Assembly: GCF_001189535.1 (NCBI RefSeq)
Contig: NZ_CP012070.1
Span: 186,001 to 250,000 of the forward strand
Direction: 5' to 3'
From: Arsenicicoccus sp. oral taxon 190
GTDB taxonomy: Bacteria; Actinomycetota; Actinomycetes; Actinomycetales; Dermatophilaceae
DNA length: 64,000 bases
The position numbers and the translations under genes were made by a program. Of this stretch, positions 1 through 9,141 are shown one piece after another; position 1 is the stretch's first letter; each line of letters opens with the position of its first letter. The notes under the pieces were generated by a model. That model was not told the origin of the DNA, did not search any database, and saw nothing but the letters and a program-made list of their open reading frames with translations.

Positions 1-444
1 ATGCTGCTCGGCGGCGTCCTCGGGTCGGTGTCCCTGGCCGCCTGGTCCGACCGGGTCGACCGGCGGGTGCCCTTCCTCGTCGCCGGGCTGGCTCTCGCTG
101 CGCCCGCCACGCTCGGGATCGCCCTCGCCAGCAGCCTCGTCGGGCTGCTCGGGTCGGCCTTCCTGCTCGGCTTCTTCCTCGTCAGCCTCATGCCGATCGG
201 CATGCAGTATGCCGTCGAGATCACCTGGCCCACCCCGGCGGGCACGTCCAACGGCCTGGTCCAGCTGTGCGGGCAGGCGGCCGTCGTCTACGTCGCGCTG
301 CTCTACGTCGCGCGCACCCCGGGCGGGAGCTACTGGCCCGGCCTCGCGCTGTCGGCGGCGCTGCTGCTGGTCGGCGCGATGCGCTTCGCCCGCGCGCCGG
401 AGTCGCACGAGCACCACGCCCGCGCCTCTACCCTGGAGGGGTGA
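1..444 (+). CDS. MFS transporter, C-terminal fragment (cut by window edge)
   Basis: The 147 visible residues hold about four or five hydrophobic segments. An Asp/Arg-rich loop between the first two (SDRVDRR) is typical of the cytoplasmic loop motif of major facilitator transporters. The ATG at base 1 need not be the true start: MFS proteins usually have about 400 residues, so most of the protein should lie outside the window. The polypeptide ends in a short His-rich tail. Its stop codon overlaps the GTG of the next gene, so the two are probably co-transcribed. The substrate cannot be told. Confidence 0.7.
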   Translation: MLLGGVLGSVSLAAWSDRVDRRVPFLVAGLALAAPATLGIALASSLVGLLGSAFLLGFFLVSLMPIGMQYAVEITWPTPAGTSNGLVQLCGQAAVVYVALLYVARTPGGSYWPGLALSAALLLVGAMRFARAPESHEHHARASTLEG

Positions 445-683
445 GCGACCGCCGCCCCCGGATAGACCCGGCCAGCATCCGCGTGATGCGGGTGCGCACG
501 GACCGGGTCGTGGCGCTGGGCCTCGGGCTGTGGCTCGTCGCGCTCGTGGTGGTCCTGCTCGTCCCGGCGCTGCACGGCGCCGGCCGCGAGTGGTGGCCCT
601 GGGTGTGCGTGGCCGGGCTCGGGATCGGCGTGATCGGCTACGCCTACGTGCGCTCCGGCCGGGGGGCCGACAAGGGCGCCTGA
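441..683 (+). CDS. DUF2530-like small membrane protein
   Basis: An 80-residue protein with two hydrophobic helices separated by a short polar turn and a basic N-terminus. The pattern (VRTDRVVALG, then a long hydrophobic run) resembles the actinobacterial DUF2530 family, whose function is unknown. The GTG start overlaps the TGA of the upstream transporter gene (GTGA), indicating translational coupling. No better start is visible in this frame. Confidence 0.65.
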   Translation: MSDRRPRIDPASIRVMRVRTDRVVALGLGLWLVALVVVLLVPALHGAGREWWPWVCVAGLGIGVIGYAYVRSGRGADKGA

Positions 684-752
684 CTGAGGGTCAGGTCACC
701 CGGTTGGTCCGCCCGCGTGCGCCGTGGCCGACCCCGCCCAGCCCGTATGCCG

Positions 753-1823
753 TCAGCCGACCGGCGTGCCCTCCGTCTCGGCGACCTGCTGGGCCGCGTC
801 CTCCGACGAGGCCGGCAGCAGCTCCTCGGACGTGGCCGGGACGGCGGGCGGCCCGGCCGGGGCACCGGCGGCGCGTCGCGCGCCGCGTCGACCACGGCGG
901 GCCGGGCGGATCTGCTCGGTGGTGTCGACGTCGGCGGTGTCGGAGTCCGAGGGGTGCGCCTGGGCGGCCGCCTCGGCGTCGTCGACCACCGCGGCCCGCT
1001 CGGCGGCCTCCTCGAGCTGCTGCTCGGGGGACACTGCCTCGACCGGCGTCTCGGCTGCGACAGGGGTCTCCGCTGCGGCCGGCGCCACCTCGAGGTCTAC
1101 GGCCAGGTCGTCGACGACCGGCGGGTCGAGCCGACGCGGCTCGGGGCGCTCCAGGTCGACCTCGCTGTGAGCCCCGCAGCCGTGGTCCAGCGACACCACC
1201 CGGCCGTCGGACGGCGACCAGGCGTTGGCGCACACGCCGAAGCAGCGGCGCAGCGCCCCCGCCATCGGCAGAAAGTAGCCGCAGGTGGCGCAGCGCGCCG
1301 GGGCCTGCTTGGCGACCTCGGCCTCGGGTCCGTTGTCGCCGGAGTACCACCGCTGGGCGGCCTCCTCGCGGCCCTCGGGGGACAGCACGCGGGTCCGCCC
1401 GAGACCCAGCTCCCACTGGGCCACCTGGTCGACGTCCTCCTCCCCCGTCGCCTCGAAGCCGGGCTCGAGGTTGGGGTCGTCGGCGAGGTAGGGGTTGACG
1501 TCTCCGGGGCCGAGGTCGCCGGGGGCGATCCGGTCCTCGTAGGGCAGCCAGGGCGGCGCGACGATGCTGGTGGGGCCGGGCAGCAGGTGGGTCTCGGAGA
1601 CCGTCACCTGCTTGGAGCGGGCGACGCGGGTGACCGTGATGGACCACAGCCAGTCCGGGTATCCCGGTGACAGGCAGGCGAACTGGTGCGTGGCCACCCG
1701 CTCGGCCTCCATCACGACGCCGAGGTGGTCACCGACCATCCCCGGCTCCGCGATCGACTCGGCCGCCGCGCGGGCGACCTCCACGGCGCCGGCGAGGGTG
1801 GAGTCGGGCTTGATGGTGGCCAT
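753..1823 (-). CDS. DUF3027 family protein
   Basis: A 356-residue protein. The N-terminal two thirds match the actinobacterial DUF3027 pattern: a Trp-rich stretch (SPGYPDWLWSITVTRV), a section on the gene's own surroundings (LLPGPTSIVAPPWLPYEDR), and a Cys cluster (CATCGYF, then CFGVCANAW) that could bind a metal. The last third is a low-complexity Ala/Glu/Pro tail ending in an Arg-rich stretch. It lies four bases downstream of the cold-shock gene on the same strand, so the two likely form one transcript. Molecular role unknown; involvement in nucleic-acid or ribosome biology would only be a guess. Confidence 0.75.
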   Translation of the reverse strand: MATIKPDSTLAGAVEVARAAAESIAEPGMVGDHLGVVMEAERVATHQFACLSPGYPDWLWSITVTRVARSKQVTVSETHLLPGPTSIVAPPWLPYEDRIAPGDLGPGDVNPYLADDPNLEPGFEATGEEDVDQVAQWELGLGRTRVLSPEGREEAAQRWYSGDNGPEAEVAKQAPARCATCGYFLPMAGALRRCFGVCANAWSPSDGRVVSLDHGCGAHSEVDLERPEPRRLDPPVVDDLAVDLEVAPAAAETPVAAETPVEAVSPEQQLEEAAERAAVVDDAEAAAQAHPSDSDTADVDTTEQIRPARRGRRGARRAAGAPAGPPAVPATSEELLPASSEDAAQQVAETEGTPVG

Positions 1824-1826
1824 GGG

Positions 1827-2225
1827 TCAGCTCCCGCCGAAGTTGTCGGCGATCGCCCGCAGCGCGGCGGCGAGCTTGCGGGAGCCGGACTGGTCGGGGT
1901 AGCGACCCTTGCGCAGCTGCGTGGAGACGCCGTCGAGCAGCTTGATGGTGTCCTCGACGATGACGACCATCTCGTCGGCCGGCTTGCGGGTGCGCTCGTG
2001 CAGGGCGCGCGCCACCGAGGGCGCCTGCTCCAGCACGGTGACCGAGAGCGCCTGCGCGCCGCGGCGGCCGTCCATGATCCCGAACTCCACGCGGGTGCCG
2101 CCCTTGAGGGTGGTCACCCCTGCCGGCAGGGCGTTGGCGTGGACGAAGACGTCGTTGCCGTCGTCGTCGGCCAGGAAGCCGAAGCCCTTGTCGGCGTCAT
2201 ACCACTTGACCTTGCCCGTTGGCAC
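1827..2225 (-). CDS. Cold-shock-domain protein with C-terminal extension
   Basis: A 132-residue protein. Residues 1-66 are a cold-shock domain: GKVKWYDADKGFGF contains RNP1 (KGFGF) and DVFVHANAL contains RNP2 (VFVH). It should bind single-stranded RNA or DNA, as CspA-type chaperones do. Unlike the roughly 67-residue standard protein, it carries a further 65 residues, largely helical and charged, with no recognised domain. The start is GTG, preceded by a purine-rich GAGGTGG. The DUF3027 gene follows directly, an arrangement I recall from other actinobacteria. Confidence 0.85.
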   Translation of the reverse strand: MPTGKVKWYDADKGFGFLADDDGNDVFVHANALPAGVTTLKGGTRVEFGIMDGRRGAQALSVTVLEQAPSVARALHERTRKPADEMVVIVEDTIKLLDGVSTQLRKGRYPDQSGSRKLAAALRAIADNFGGS

Positions 2226-2330
2226 TGGTCCACCTCGTGTCGATCTCGGTCGTGCTGCTGTCAGGGCCGGGGCCCCGGGCGGGGTCGGCGAGGCGCGCGC
2301 GGTGCGCGCACGTCCGTCCAGGCTAACGGG

Positions 2331-3257
2331 TCAGGACGGGGTGATGCCCCACGAGGCGGACCAGGTCGCGCCGGGGGCGAGCCGAACCAGGCCCTCCCCG
2401 GTCGTGAGCGCCTCGGGTGCCGCGGTGAGGGGTTCGACGGCGAGCCCGCTGGTGCGGCGGTAGCCCTCGGGCAGGTCGTGACCGGTGTAGACCTGCGTCC
2501 ATGGGTAGGCGTCGGCCTGCGCCCACAGGGTCGTGCTGCGCCCTCCGTGGCTGACCGTGATGCGCCAGCGGCCGTCCGGGTCGGCCGCCAGGTCGGTCAG
2601 GGCGACGTCGAGCTCGCGGTCGCCCACGGTCGTGGCGCGCAGGTCCTTCGGGGTGCCCTCGACCGGGCGGCTGCTCGCCGCGACGGTCGGCTCCGCCAGC
2701 AGCAGCCGGTCCGGATCCACCAGCACGTATGTCGCTGCGGGGCAACGGATCTCGAGGTCGTCCACGCGAACCTCGCCGACGGTCAGGTAGGGGTGGGCGC
2801 CCACCGCGAGCGGCGCGTCGGTGTCGCCGAGGTTGCGCACCGTGGGGGTCACGACGAGGCCGTCGTCGTCCAGGCGGTAGTCGAGGGTGACGTCCAGCGG
2901 CCAGTCCCACCCCTGCTGCGGGTGGAGCCGCACGGCGAGGGTGACCCGGTCCGGCTCGACCCGGCGGGCGGTCCAGGGCAGCCAGTGCACCAGCCCGTGG
3001 AGGGCGGTGCGGCGGGCCGGCTCGGTCAGCGCCAGCTGGTGCTCGCGCCCGTCCCAGGTGTAGCGGCCGTCGCGGACCCGGTTGACCCACGGCACGAGGA
3101 CGGTGCCGCGGGCGTGAGGACAGACCTCGTCGGCCCCGAACCCGGCGACCACGGGGCGGTCGGCATACGTGTAGGTGCGCAGGGTGGCGCCCACCTCGGT
3201 GACCGTGACCCGGTGCTCGCCCCGGGTGATCGTCCACTGCTGACCGCTCGGCTCCAT
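2331..3257 (-). CDS. Aldose 1-epimerase family protein
   Basis: A 308-residue protein with the galactose-mutarotase layout: an N-terminal beta domain (VTVTEVGATLRTYTYADRPV), a substrate-site His in LHGLVHWLPW, the second His in AVGAHPYL, and a C-terminal Glu in GLAVEPLTA. These correspond to the catalytic His/His/Glu set of the family. It probably interconverts sugar anomers; subgroup members also act on hexose phosphates. I chose the second Met because the longer frame adds ten Arg-rich residues without a ribosome site. It is divergent from the downstream M1 aminopeptidase gene. Confidence 0.8.
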   Translation of the reverse strand: MEPSGQQWTITRGEHRVTVTEVGATLRTYTYADRPVVAGFGADEVCPHARGTVLVPWVNRVRDGRYTWDGREHQLALTEPARRTALHGLVHWLPWTARRVEPDRVTLAVRLHPQQGWDWPLDVTLDYRLDDDGLVVTPTVRNLGDTDAPLAVGAHPYLTVGEVRVDDLEIRCPAATYVLVDPDRLLLAEPTVAASSRPVEGTPKDLRATTVGDRELDVALTDLAADPDGRWRITVSHGGRSTTLWAQADAYPWTQVYTGHDLPEGYRRTSGLAVEPLTAAPEALTTGEGLVRLAPGATWSASWGITPS

Positions 3258-3371
3258 CGTGCGACCCTCCACCCTTCGACGCTCCACGCTCCGACCCTCG
3301 GTGCGCCGACCCTATCGGGGGGTGTGTCGGCGGCGGTGGTTACGGTGGGGCAGGTCGGACGAGGGGGGCAG

Positions 3372-4922
3372 ATGCGGGACGACGGGACACGGCGACGCAC
3401 CACCGGGCTGGTGGCAGCGGCGGCGCTGGCGGTGACGGTGGCGCTGGCGGCCTTCCAGGGCGGGCTGGGGGCGCGGACCGAGAGTGGTCAGGCGCAGGCG
3501 CAGGCGCCGGCCACGAGCGGGACGGCGACGGCGACCAGCCGGCCGAGCGCGCCGACAGGCCCGGTGCCGGCGGACTGGACGACGCTGGACCCGCGGCCCG
3601 TGCGCGAGCCGGACCTCACCCTCGCCCAGGACCAGCCGGTCGAGGACCCGTCCTACCCCCACCTGAGCAACCCCGAGGTGGACGCGCTGCGCTACCAGCT
3701 CCGGCTCGACTGGGACGGCACCCGGCTGCAGGGCCGCACCACGCTCACGCTGCGGGTGGCGCACGACACCGACACGCTGCGGCTCGACCTCGCCCGGCCG
3801 CTGACGGTGACGGCGGTGACGCTCGACGGCGCGGCGACCCCGGTGACGCGCGACGGTGACGGGCTGGTGCTGCGCCGCCCAGGCCTGCGCGCGGGCTCCC
3901 GGCACACCGTGGTCGTGAGCTACGCCGGGACCCCGACGACGGTCCCACCGCCCACGCACCGCGGCGACGACCTGGGCGGCCTCGGCTGGGGCTACGACGA
4001 CGCCCACCACGTCAGCACCTTCCAGGAGCCGTATGGCGCCTTCACGTGGTACCCCGTCAACGACCACCCGTCGGACAAGGCGTTCTACGACGCGGTCATC
4101 ACCGCCCCTCCCGGGCAAGTGGGGGTCTTCAACGGGCGGCTCGTGGGGCGGTCGGACGACGGCGGGCGCACCACCACCCGCTGGCACCTGGACGCCCCGG
4201 CCTCCTCCTACCTGACCACCGTGGCGATCGGGCCCTACCGCCAGCACGTGCAGACCTACCCCCGCGGGGTCGTCGCGTCGGTGTGGACGCTGCCCGAGGA
4301 CGAGTCCTCCGTGGCCGCCCTGCAGCAGTCGTTGCGGCGCGCCTACGACTGGCTCGAGGAGCGGGTCGGCCCCTACCCCTTCTCCACCACCGGGATGGTC
4401 GTCACCGCAGGTCAGAGCGCCATGGAGACGCAGACGCTGATCACGATGGGGCGCGGGCCGGTGCTGTGGCAGCGCGACGCGGTGACGGCACACGAGCTGG
4501 CGCACCAGTGGTTCGGCGACCTCGTGACGACCCGCGACTGGCGCCACACCTGGCTCAACGAGGGCTGGGCGACCTACTGGCAGCGGCGCTACGAGGGCCG
4601 CGCGCCCGCCGACCTGTCCCAGGACGCCCAGCTGGTCGAGGGGTGCCGGCAGGCGGTGGCGCAGGCCGGCCAGGCGGGCAACCCGCGCCCGGACCACTTC
4701 GCGTCCAGCAACATCTACGCCTGCCCCGCCCTGATGCTCGACGAGATCCGGCGCACCGTCGGCGACGCCGCCTTCGCGGGGATCGCCCGCGAGTGGCCGC
4801 AGCAGCACCGCTACGCCACGGTCACCCGGGCCGACTTCGAGGACTTCGTGCAGCGCCGGACCGGCCGCGACGTCCGCGACATCACGGCCCGCTGGCTCGA
4901 CCGGGTCAGCCCGGCCGGCTGA
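3372..4922 (+). CDS. Secreted M1-family zinc metallopeptidase
   Basis: A 516-residue protein. Residues 1-35 look like a signal peptide (Arg-rich start, Ala/Val core), followed by a Pro/Thr/Ala-rich linker, then an aminopeptidase-N-like beta domain. The thermolysin-like domain has HELAH at 374-378 (H374, E375, H378) and the third zinc ligand E397 in NEGWATY, exactly 18 residues on. A SAMET sequence stands where the GAMEN exopeptidase motif normally is. It is shorter than full PepN (about 850), matching short secreted M1 enzymes. Start chosen at the ATG after GAGGGGGG. Its 3' end overlaps the convergent ligase gene by 17 bases. Confidence 0.85.
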   Translation: MRDDGTRRRTTGLVAAAALAVTVALAAFQGGLGARTESGQAQAQAPATSGTATATSRPSAPTGPVPADWTTLDPRPVREPDLTLAQDQPVEDPSYPHLSNPEVDALRYQLRLDWDGTRLQGRTTLTLRVAHDTDTLRLDLARPLTVTAVTLDGAATPVTRDGDGLVLRRPGLRAGSRHTVVVSYAGTPTTVPPPTHRGDDLGGLGWGYDDAHHVSTFQEPYGAFTWYPVNDHPSDKAFYDAVITAPPGQVGVFNGRLVGRSDDGGRTTTRWHLDAPASSYLTTVAIGPYRQHVQTYPRGVVASVWTLPEDESSVAALQQSLRRAYDWLEERVGPYPFSTTGMVVTAGQSAMETQTLITMGRGPVLWQRDAVTAHELAHQWFGDLVTTRDWRHTWLNEGWATYWQRRYEGRAPADLSQDAQLVEGCRQAVAQAGQAGNPRPDHFASSNIYACPALMLDEIRRTVGDAAFAGIAREWPQQHRYATVTRADFEDFVQRRTGRDVRDITARWLDRVSPAG

Positions 4923-6537
4923 TGAGCGTGACCGCCAGGTCGCGCATCTCGACCTTGCGGATCTTGCCGGTCACCGTCATCGGGAAGCTGTCGGTGATGT
5001 GGACGTATCGCGGGATCTTGTAGTGCGCCAGCTGCCCGGTGCAGAACTCCCGGACCCCGTCCACGGTCAGCGCCGACGCCCCCTCGCGCATGATGATCCA
5101 CGCCATGAGCTCCTCCCCGAACTTCTGGTCCGGCACCCCGATGACCTGCACGTCCGCGATGTCGGGGTGGGTGTAGAGGAACTCCTCGATCTCGCGGGGA
5201 TAGACGTTCTCGCCGCCCCGGATCACCATGTCCTTGATCCGGCCCACGATCGCGCAGTAGCCGTCCTCGTCCATGGTCGCCAGGTCGCCGGTGTGCATCC
5301 ACCGGCCGGCGTCGATGGCCTCGGCGGTCTTGTCCGGCTGACCCCAGTAGCCCAGCATCACCGAGTATCCGCGCGTGCACAGCTCCCCCGTCTCGCCGCG
5401 GGGCACGGTGCGCCCGGTGGCCGGGTCGACGATCTTGACCTCGAGGTGCGGCATGACCCGCCCGACGGTCTCGGTGCGGCGGCGCAGGTCGTCCTCGGTG
5501 CGCGTCGACGTGGACACCGGTGACGTCTCGGTCATGCCGTAGTTGATGGCCACCTCGGCCATGTTCATCCGGTCGATGACCTTCTTCATGACCTCGACGG
5601 GGCAGGGCGAGCCGGCCATGATGCCGGTGCGCAGGCTGGACAGGTCGTAGGAGTCGAAGTCCGCCAGGCCGAGCTCGGCGATGAACATCGTGGGCACGCC
5701 ATACAGGCTGGTGCAGTGCTCCTGGGACACCGCCTCGAGGGTCGCGGCGGGGTCGAAGGTGGGGGCGGGGATGACCATGGCCGCCCCGTGCGAGGTGCAC
5801 GCGAGGTTGCCCATGACCATGCCGAAGCAGTGGTAGAAGGGCACCGGGATGCACACCACGTCCTGCTCGGTGTAGCGGATCATCTCGCCGACGAAGAAGC
5901 CGTTGTTGAGGATGTTGTGGTGGGACAGCGTCGCGCCCTTGGGGAAGCCCGTGGTGCCCGAGGTGTACTGGATGTTGATCGGGTCGTCGGCGGACAGCTC
6001 GCTCATGCGCGCGTCGAGGTCCTCGTCGCTGACGCCGGCGCCGGCGGCCTTGAGGTCCTCCCACGACTGCTCGCCGAGGTAGACGACCTGCTCCAGGTCC
6101 GGGCAGTCGTGCCGGATCGACTCGAGCATCTGCTGGTACATCGACGTCTTGTAGGACACGGCGCTGACGACCATGCGCATCCCGGACTGCTTGACGACGT
6201 ACTCCAGCTCGTGCGCGCGGTAGGCCGGGTTGATGTTGACCAGGACGACCCCGGCCTTGGCGGTGGCGTACTGCACGATGGTCCACTCGGGGCCGTTGGG
6301 CGACCAGATCCCGAGGCGGTCGCCGGCGGCGAGGCCGGCCGCGATGAGCCCCTTGGCGACCTCGTCGACGGCGACGTCGAGCTCGGCATACGTCCAGCGG
6401 CGCCCGCTGGGCACGTCGACGAGGGCGAGCCGCTCCCCGAAGCGGGCGACCGTGCGCTCGAGGTTGGCGCCGATGGTGTCGCCGAGCAGCGGGATGTCGG
6501 AGGTGCCGGAGGTGTACGAGAGCGTCGTTGCCGTCAT
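4906..6537 (-). CDS. AMP-dependent acyl-CoA ligase (FadD-like)
   Basis: A 543-residue adenylate-forming enzyme. The P-loop YTSGTTGFPKGA, the YGMTETSP motif, the TGDLATMDEDGY motif and the GGENVYPREIEEFL hinge are all intact. The C-terminal catalytic Lys lies in TVTGKIRK. It activates a carboxylic acid to acyl-AMP and then acyl-CoA. The closest layout is medium/long-chain fatty acyl-CoA synthetases of the FadD35/AcsF type; chain length cannot be read. Start taken at MTATTLS, since the longer frame adds 20 Arg/Pro-rich residues. HMG-CoA lyase, acyl-CoA dehydrogenase and SDR genes elsewhere in the window fit a fatty-acid or branched-chain-acid catabolic background. Confidence 0.88.
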   Translation of the reverse strand: MTATTLSYTSGTSDIPLLGDTIGANLERTVARFGERLALVDVPSGRRWTYAELDVAVDEVAKGLIAAGLAAGDRLGIWSPNGPEWTIVQYATAKAGVVLVNINPAYRAHELEYVVKQSGMRMVVSAVSYKTSMYQQMLESIRHDCPDLEQVVYLGEQSWEDLKAAGAGVSDEDLDARMSELSADDPINIQYTSGTTGFPKGATLSHHNILNNGFFVGEMIRYTEQDVVCIPVPFYHCFGMVMGNLACTSHGAAMVIPAPTFDPAATLEAVSQEHCTSLYGVPTMFIAELGLADFDSYDLSSLRTGIMAGSPCPVEVMKKVIDRMNMAEVAINYGMTETSPVSTSTRTEDDLRRRTETVGRVMPHLEVKIVDPATGRTVPRGETGELCTRGYSVMLGYWGQPDKTAEAIDAGRWMHTGDLATMDEDGYCAIVGRIKDMVIRGGENVYPREIEEFLYTHPDIADVQVIGVPDQKFGEELMAWIIMREGASALTVDGVREFCTGQLAHYKIPRYVHITDSFPMTVTGKIRKVEMRDLAVTLISRPG

Positions 6538-6692
6538 GGCTCGCAGTCTCGTGGGCGGCGCGCGGCCGGGCAAGGGATGGCGCGGCGAACGGTCCACCCC
6601 GCGCCGCCAGCGGTCCTGCCTCGGGTGGTCACGTCCGCCCGGCTTCGGACGCCATCAGAGGGAGCACCCCCGGCAGGTCGTAACGTTGGACG

Positions 6693-8963
6693 GTGATGCC
6701 CCGCCCCGACGCGCCCCGCGCCCGCAGCCTCGCCGACGACCTGCGCGCCCGCGCGGACGACGAGCTCGCCGCCCTGCTCGTCGCCCGCCCCGACCTGGCT
6801 CGACCGGCACCGACCGACATCACCGCGCTCGCCGCCCGCTCCGGCACCCGCGCCTCCACCCAGCGCGCGCTCGAGGGCCTGGACACCGCCCACCTGCAGG
6901 TCCTCGAAGCCCTCCTGGCCACCGGCTCCCCCGCCGACGTCGGCCTGGCGGCCTCATGGCTCGGGTCGGACCCCGGGGACCTGCTCGAGATCCTGACCCG
7001 GCTCGAGACCCGCGCTCTCGTATGGCGATCCGCCGACCGCATCACCGTCACCCGCACGGTCGCGGACCTGCTCGGCCCCCGGCCCGGCGGCCTCGGCCCC
7101 TCCCTGTCGACGCTGCGCTCCGGCGTGCCGGCCGCGCTCGCCACGCCCGAGGGTCTCGACGCGGTGCTGGCCGACGCCCCGGGGGCGGCGCGTGCCGTGC
7201 TGGAGCGCCTCACCTGGTCGGGCGGCGTCGTGGCGCGCGAGGCGACCGGGGTGGCCGCGCAGGCGCTGGCCTGGCTGACCGAGCACCACCTGCTGCATCC
7301 CCACGGTGACGACGCGCTCGTGCTGCCCCGCGAGGTCGCCCTGCACCTGCGAGGCGGGCGGCTGCTGCAGGAGGTCGCGCTGCAGCCGCCCACCGTCACC
7401 GTCACGCCGCGCTCCGCGGCCGTGGTCGACCTCGCCGCCGGTGGCGCGGCCGGCGAGCTGCTCGACCTCGTCGGCGAGACGGCCGCTGCGTGGGGCGAGC
7501 GCCCCCCGCGGGTGCTGCGCGGCGGCGGCCTGGCCGTGCGTGACCTGCGTGGGCTCGCGACCCTGCTCGACCTGCCCGTGGAGCGGACGGCCCTCGTCGT
7601 CGAGGTCGCCCACGCTGCCGGGCTGCTCGCCGACGACGGCGCGGTCGACCCGGTGTGGGCCCCGACGCCGGACCACGACGTCTGGCTGCAGCAGCCGGGG
7701 TCGACGCGCTGGGCCGTCCTGGCCGACGCCTGGCTGCGCAGCGCTCGCGCCCCGCACCTCGTGGGCTCCCCGTTGGAGCGCGGGGGCTCGGTCAACGCCC
7801 TGTCCGCGGACGCCCAGTGGCCCCCGATCCGGGGGCTGCGCCAGGACGTGCTCGCCGAGCTCGCGCAGCTCCCGGAAGGGTCCGCGCCCACCGTCGACGG
7901 GCTCGTCGAGCGCCTCCGCTGGCGCCGACCGCTGCGACGGGTCCCCGACCTGGAGGTCGTCGTGGCCGCGGTCGTGCGCGAGGCCGAGTGGCTCGGCGTG
8001 ACCGGCCGTGGCGCCCTGGGGGCCGCCGGTCGCCGTCTGGTCACCGGCACCCCGCCCGACGTCGACGCGGTGGCCGAGACGATGCACCCCCACCTGCCCG
8101 CCCCGGTCGAGCAGGTCCTGCTGCAGGCCGACCTCACCGCCGTCGCCCCCGGCCGGGTCGAGGGAGCACTGGCCCACCTGCTGCGCCTCGCCGCGGACGT
8201 CGAGTCCCGGGGCGGCGCCACCGTCCACCGCTTCACCGACGGCTCGGTCCGCCGAGCCCTCGACGCCGGCTGGACCGCCGACCAGCTCCTCGACGCCCTC
8301 GCCGCGGCCAGCTCCACGCCCGTGCCGCAGCCCCTCACCTATCTCGTCCGCGACGTCACCCGGCGCCACGGGCGGCTCCGGGTGGCGGCGGCAGCGTCAT
8401 ACGTGCGCAGCGAGGACCCGGTGACCTTGGAGGCGATCCTGGCCTCCCCGGCCCTCGGCCCGCTCCGCCTGCGACGCATCGCCCCGACCGTCCTCGTCAG
8501 CCCCGTCGGAGGGGAGGTCCTGCTCACGACGCTGCGCGAGCACGGGCTGGCCCCCGCCGCGGAGACCGCCGACGGCGTCGTCGCGATCCCGGCAGGCTCG
8601 GCCCACCGGACCCCTCCCCGTCGGCGCCCCGCGTCCTCGACCCGCACCAGCCTCGTCGACCAGCCGTATGCCGATGCCCTGGTCGCCGCCCTCCGCGCCG
8701 GGCAGGCGGGCGTCGACGCCCGGGCGGCGGACGACCCGGACGCCGAGGGCACGGACCCCGCGGTGGTGCTGGGTGTCCTGCGCGAAGCGGTCGCTGACCG
8801 CCGGGCCGTGCGGCTCCGCTATGCCGGGTCCAATGGCGACACCACCCCCCTGCTCTTCCACCCGCGGCGGGTGGAGGCCGGACGCGTCTACGGCACCGCG
8901 GGCACGAGCAACGTCGAGCGGATCCTCACGCTCCACCGGATCACCGACGTGTCCGAGGCCTGA
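6693..8963 (+). CDS. Helicase-associated (XPB partner) domain protein
   Basis: A 756-residue protein without helicase ATPase motifs. The N-terminus has repeated winged-helix-like segments rich in Leu/Ala. The C-terminus carries the helicase-associated fold seen in actinobacterial proteins encoded beside bacterial XPB (VLVSPVGGEVLLTTLREHGLAP, then a WYL-like stretch AVADRRAVRLRYAGSNGD). Mycobacterial Rv0862c next to ercc3 is, from memory, the same arrangement. Here the partner XPB gene lies 1.3 kb downstream on the same strand, with HMG-CoA lyase inserted convergently between. Start is GTG 6693 or ATG 6696. A DNA-repair accessory role is inferred. Confidence 0.75.
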   Translation: MMPRPDAPRARSLADDLRARADDELAALLVARPDLARPAPTDITALAARSGTRASTQRALEGLDTAHLQVLEALLATGSPADVGLAASWLGSDPGDLLEILTRLETRALVWRSADRITVTRTVADLLGPRPGGLGPSLSTLRSGVPAALATPEGLDAVLADAPGAARAVLERLTWSGGVVAREATGVAAQALAWLTEHHLLHPHGDDALVLPREVALHLRGGRLLQEVALQPPTVTVTPRSAAVVDLAAGGAAGELLDLVGETAAAWGERPPRVLRGGGLAVRDLRGLATLLDLPVERTALVVEVAHAAGLLADDGAVDPVWAPTPDHDVWLQQPGSTRWAVLADAWLRSARAPHLVGSPLERGGSVNALSADAQWPPIRGLRQDVLAELAQLPEGSAPTVDGLVERLRWRRPLRRVPDLEVVVAAVVREAEWLGVTGRGALGAAGRRLVTGTPPDVDAVAETMHPHLPAPVEQVLLQADLTAVAPGRVEGALAHLLRLAADVESRGGATVHRFTDGSVRRALDAGWTADQLLDALAAASSTPVPQPLTYLVRDVTRRHGRLRVAAAASYVRSEDPVTLEAILASPALGPLRLRRIAPTVLVSPVGGEVLLTTLREHGLAPAAETADGVVAIPAGSAHRTPPRRRPASSTRTSLVDQPYADALVAALRAGQAGVDARAADDPDAEGTDPAVVLGVLREAVADRRAVRLRYAGSNGDTTPLLFHPRRVEAGRVYGTAGTSNVERILTLHRITDVSEA

Positions 8964-9002
8964 CCCCGCACGCCCGCCCTCCCCCCGCACGCCTGCCCCC
9001 CT

Positions 9003-9065
9003 CGTTGAGAGGCGACAAACCGGGGTCATATCGCCGGGATTCCCCCGGTTTGTCGCCTTTCAACG
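9003..9065. terminator. Long inverted repeat, probable bidirectional terminator
   Basis: Arms 9003-9025 and 9043-9065 pair over 23 bases with one mismatch (centre word GGCGACAAACCGGGG) around a 17-base loop. It lies between two convergent stop codons, the place expected of a two-way transcription terminator. There is no clean U-tract. Confidence 0.6.
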
Positions 9066-9141
9066 GAGAGACCAAGGGGAGGACCGAGGGGAGGACCGAG
9101 GGCAGTCGGCAGGGCCGGCGGCAGGAGGGACGCAGCCGAGG

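Noticed and set aside
1686..3371. Forward reading frame upstream of the M1 peptidase
   Set aside because: It is open by chance opposite DUF3027, the cold-shock gene and the epimerase. The signal peptide and ribosome site show the real start at 3372.
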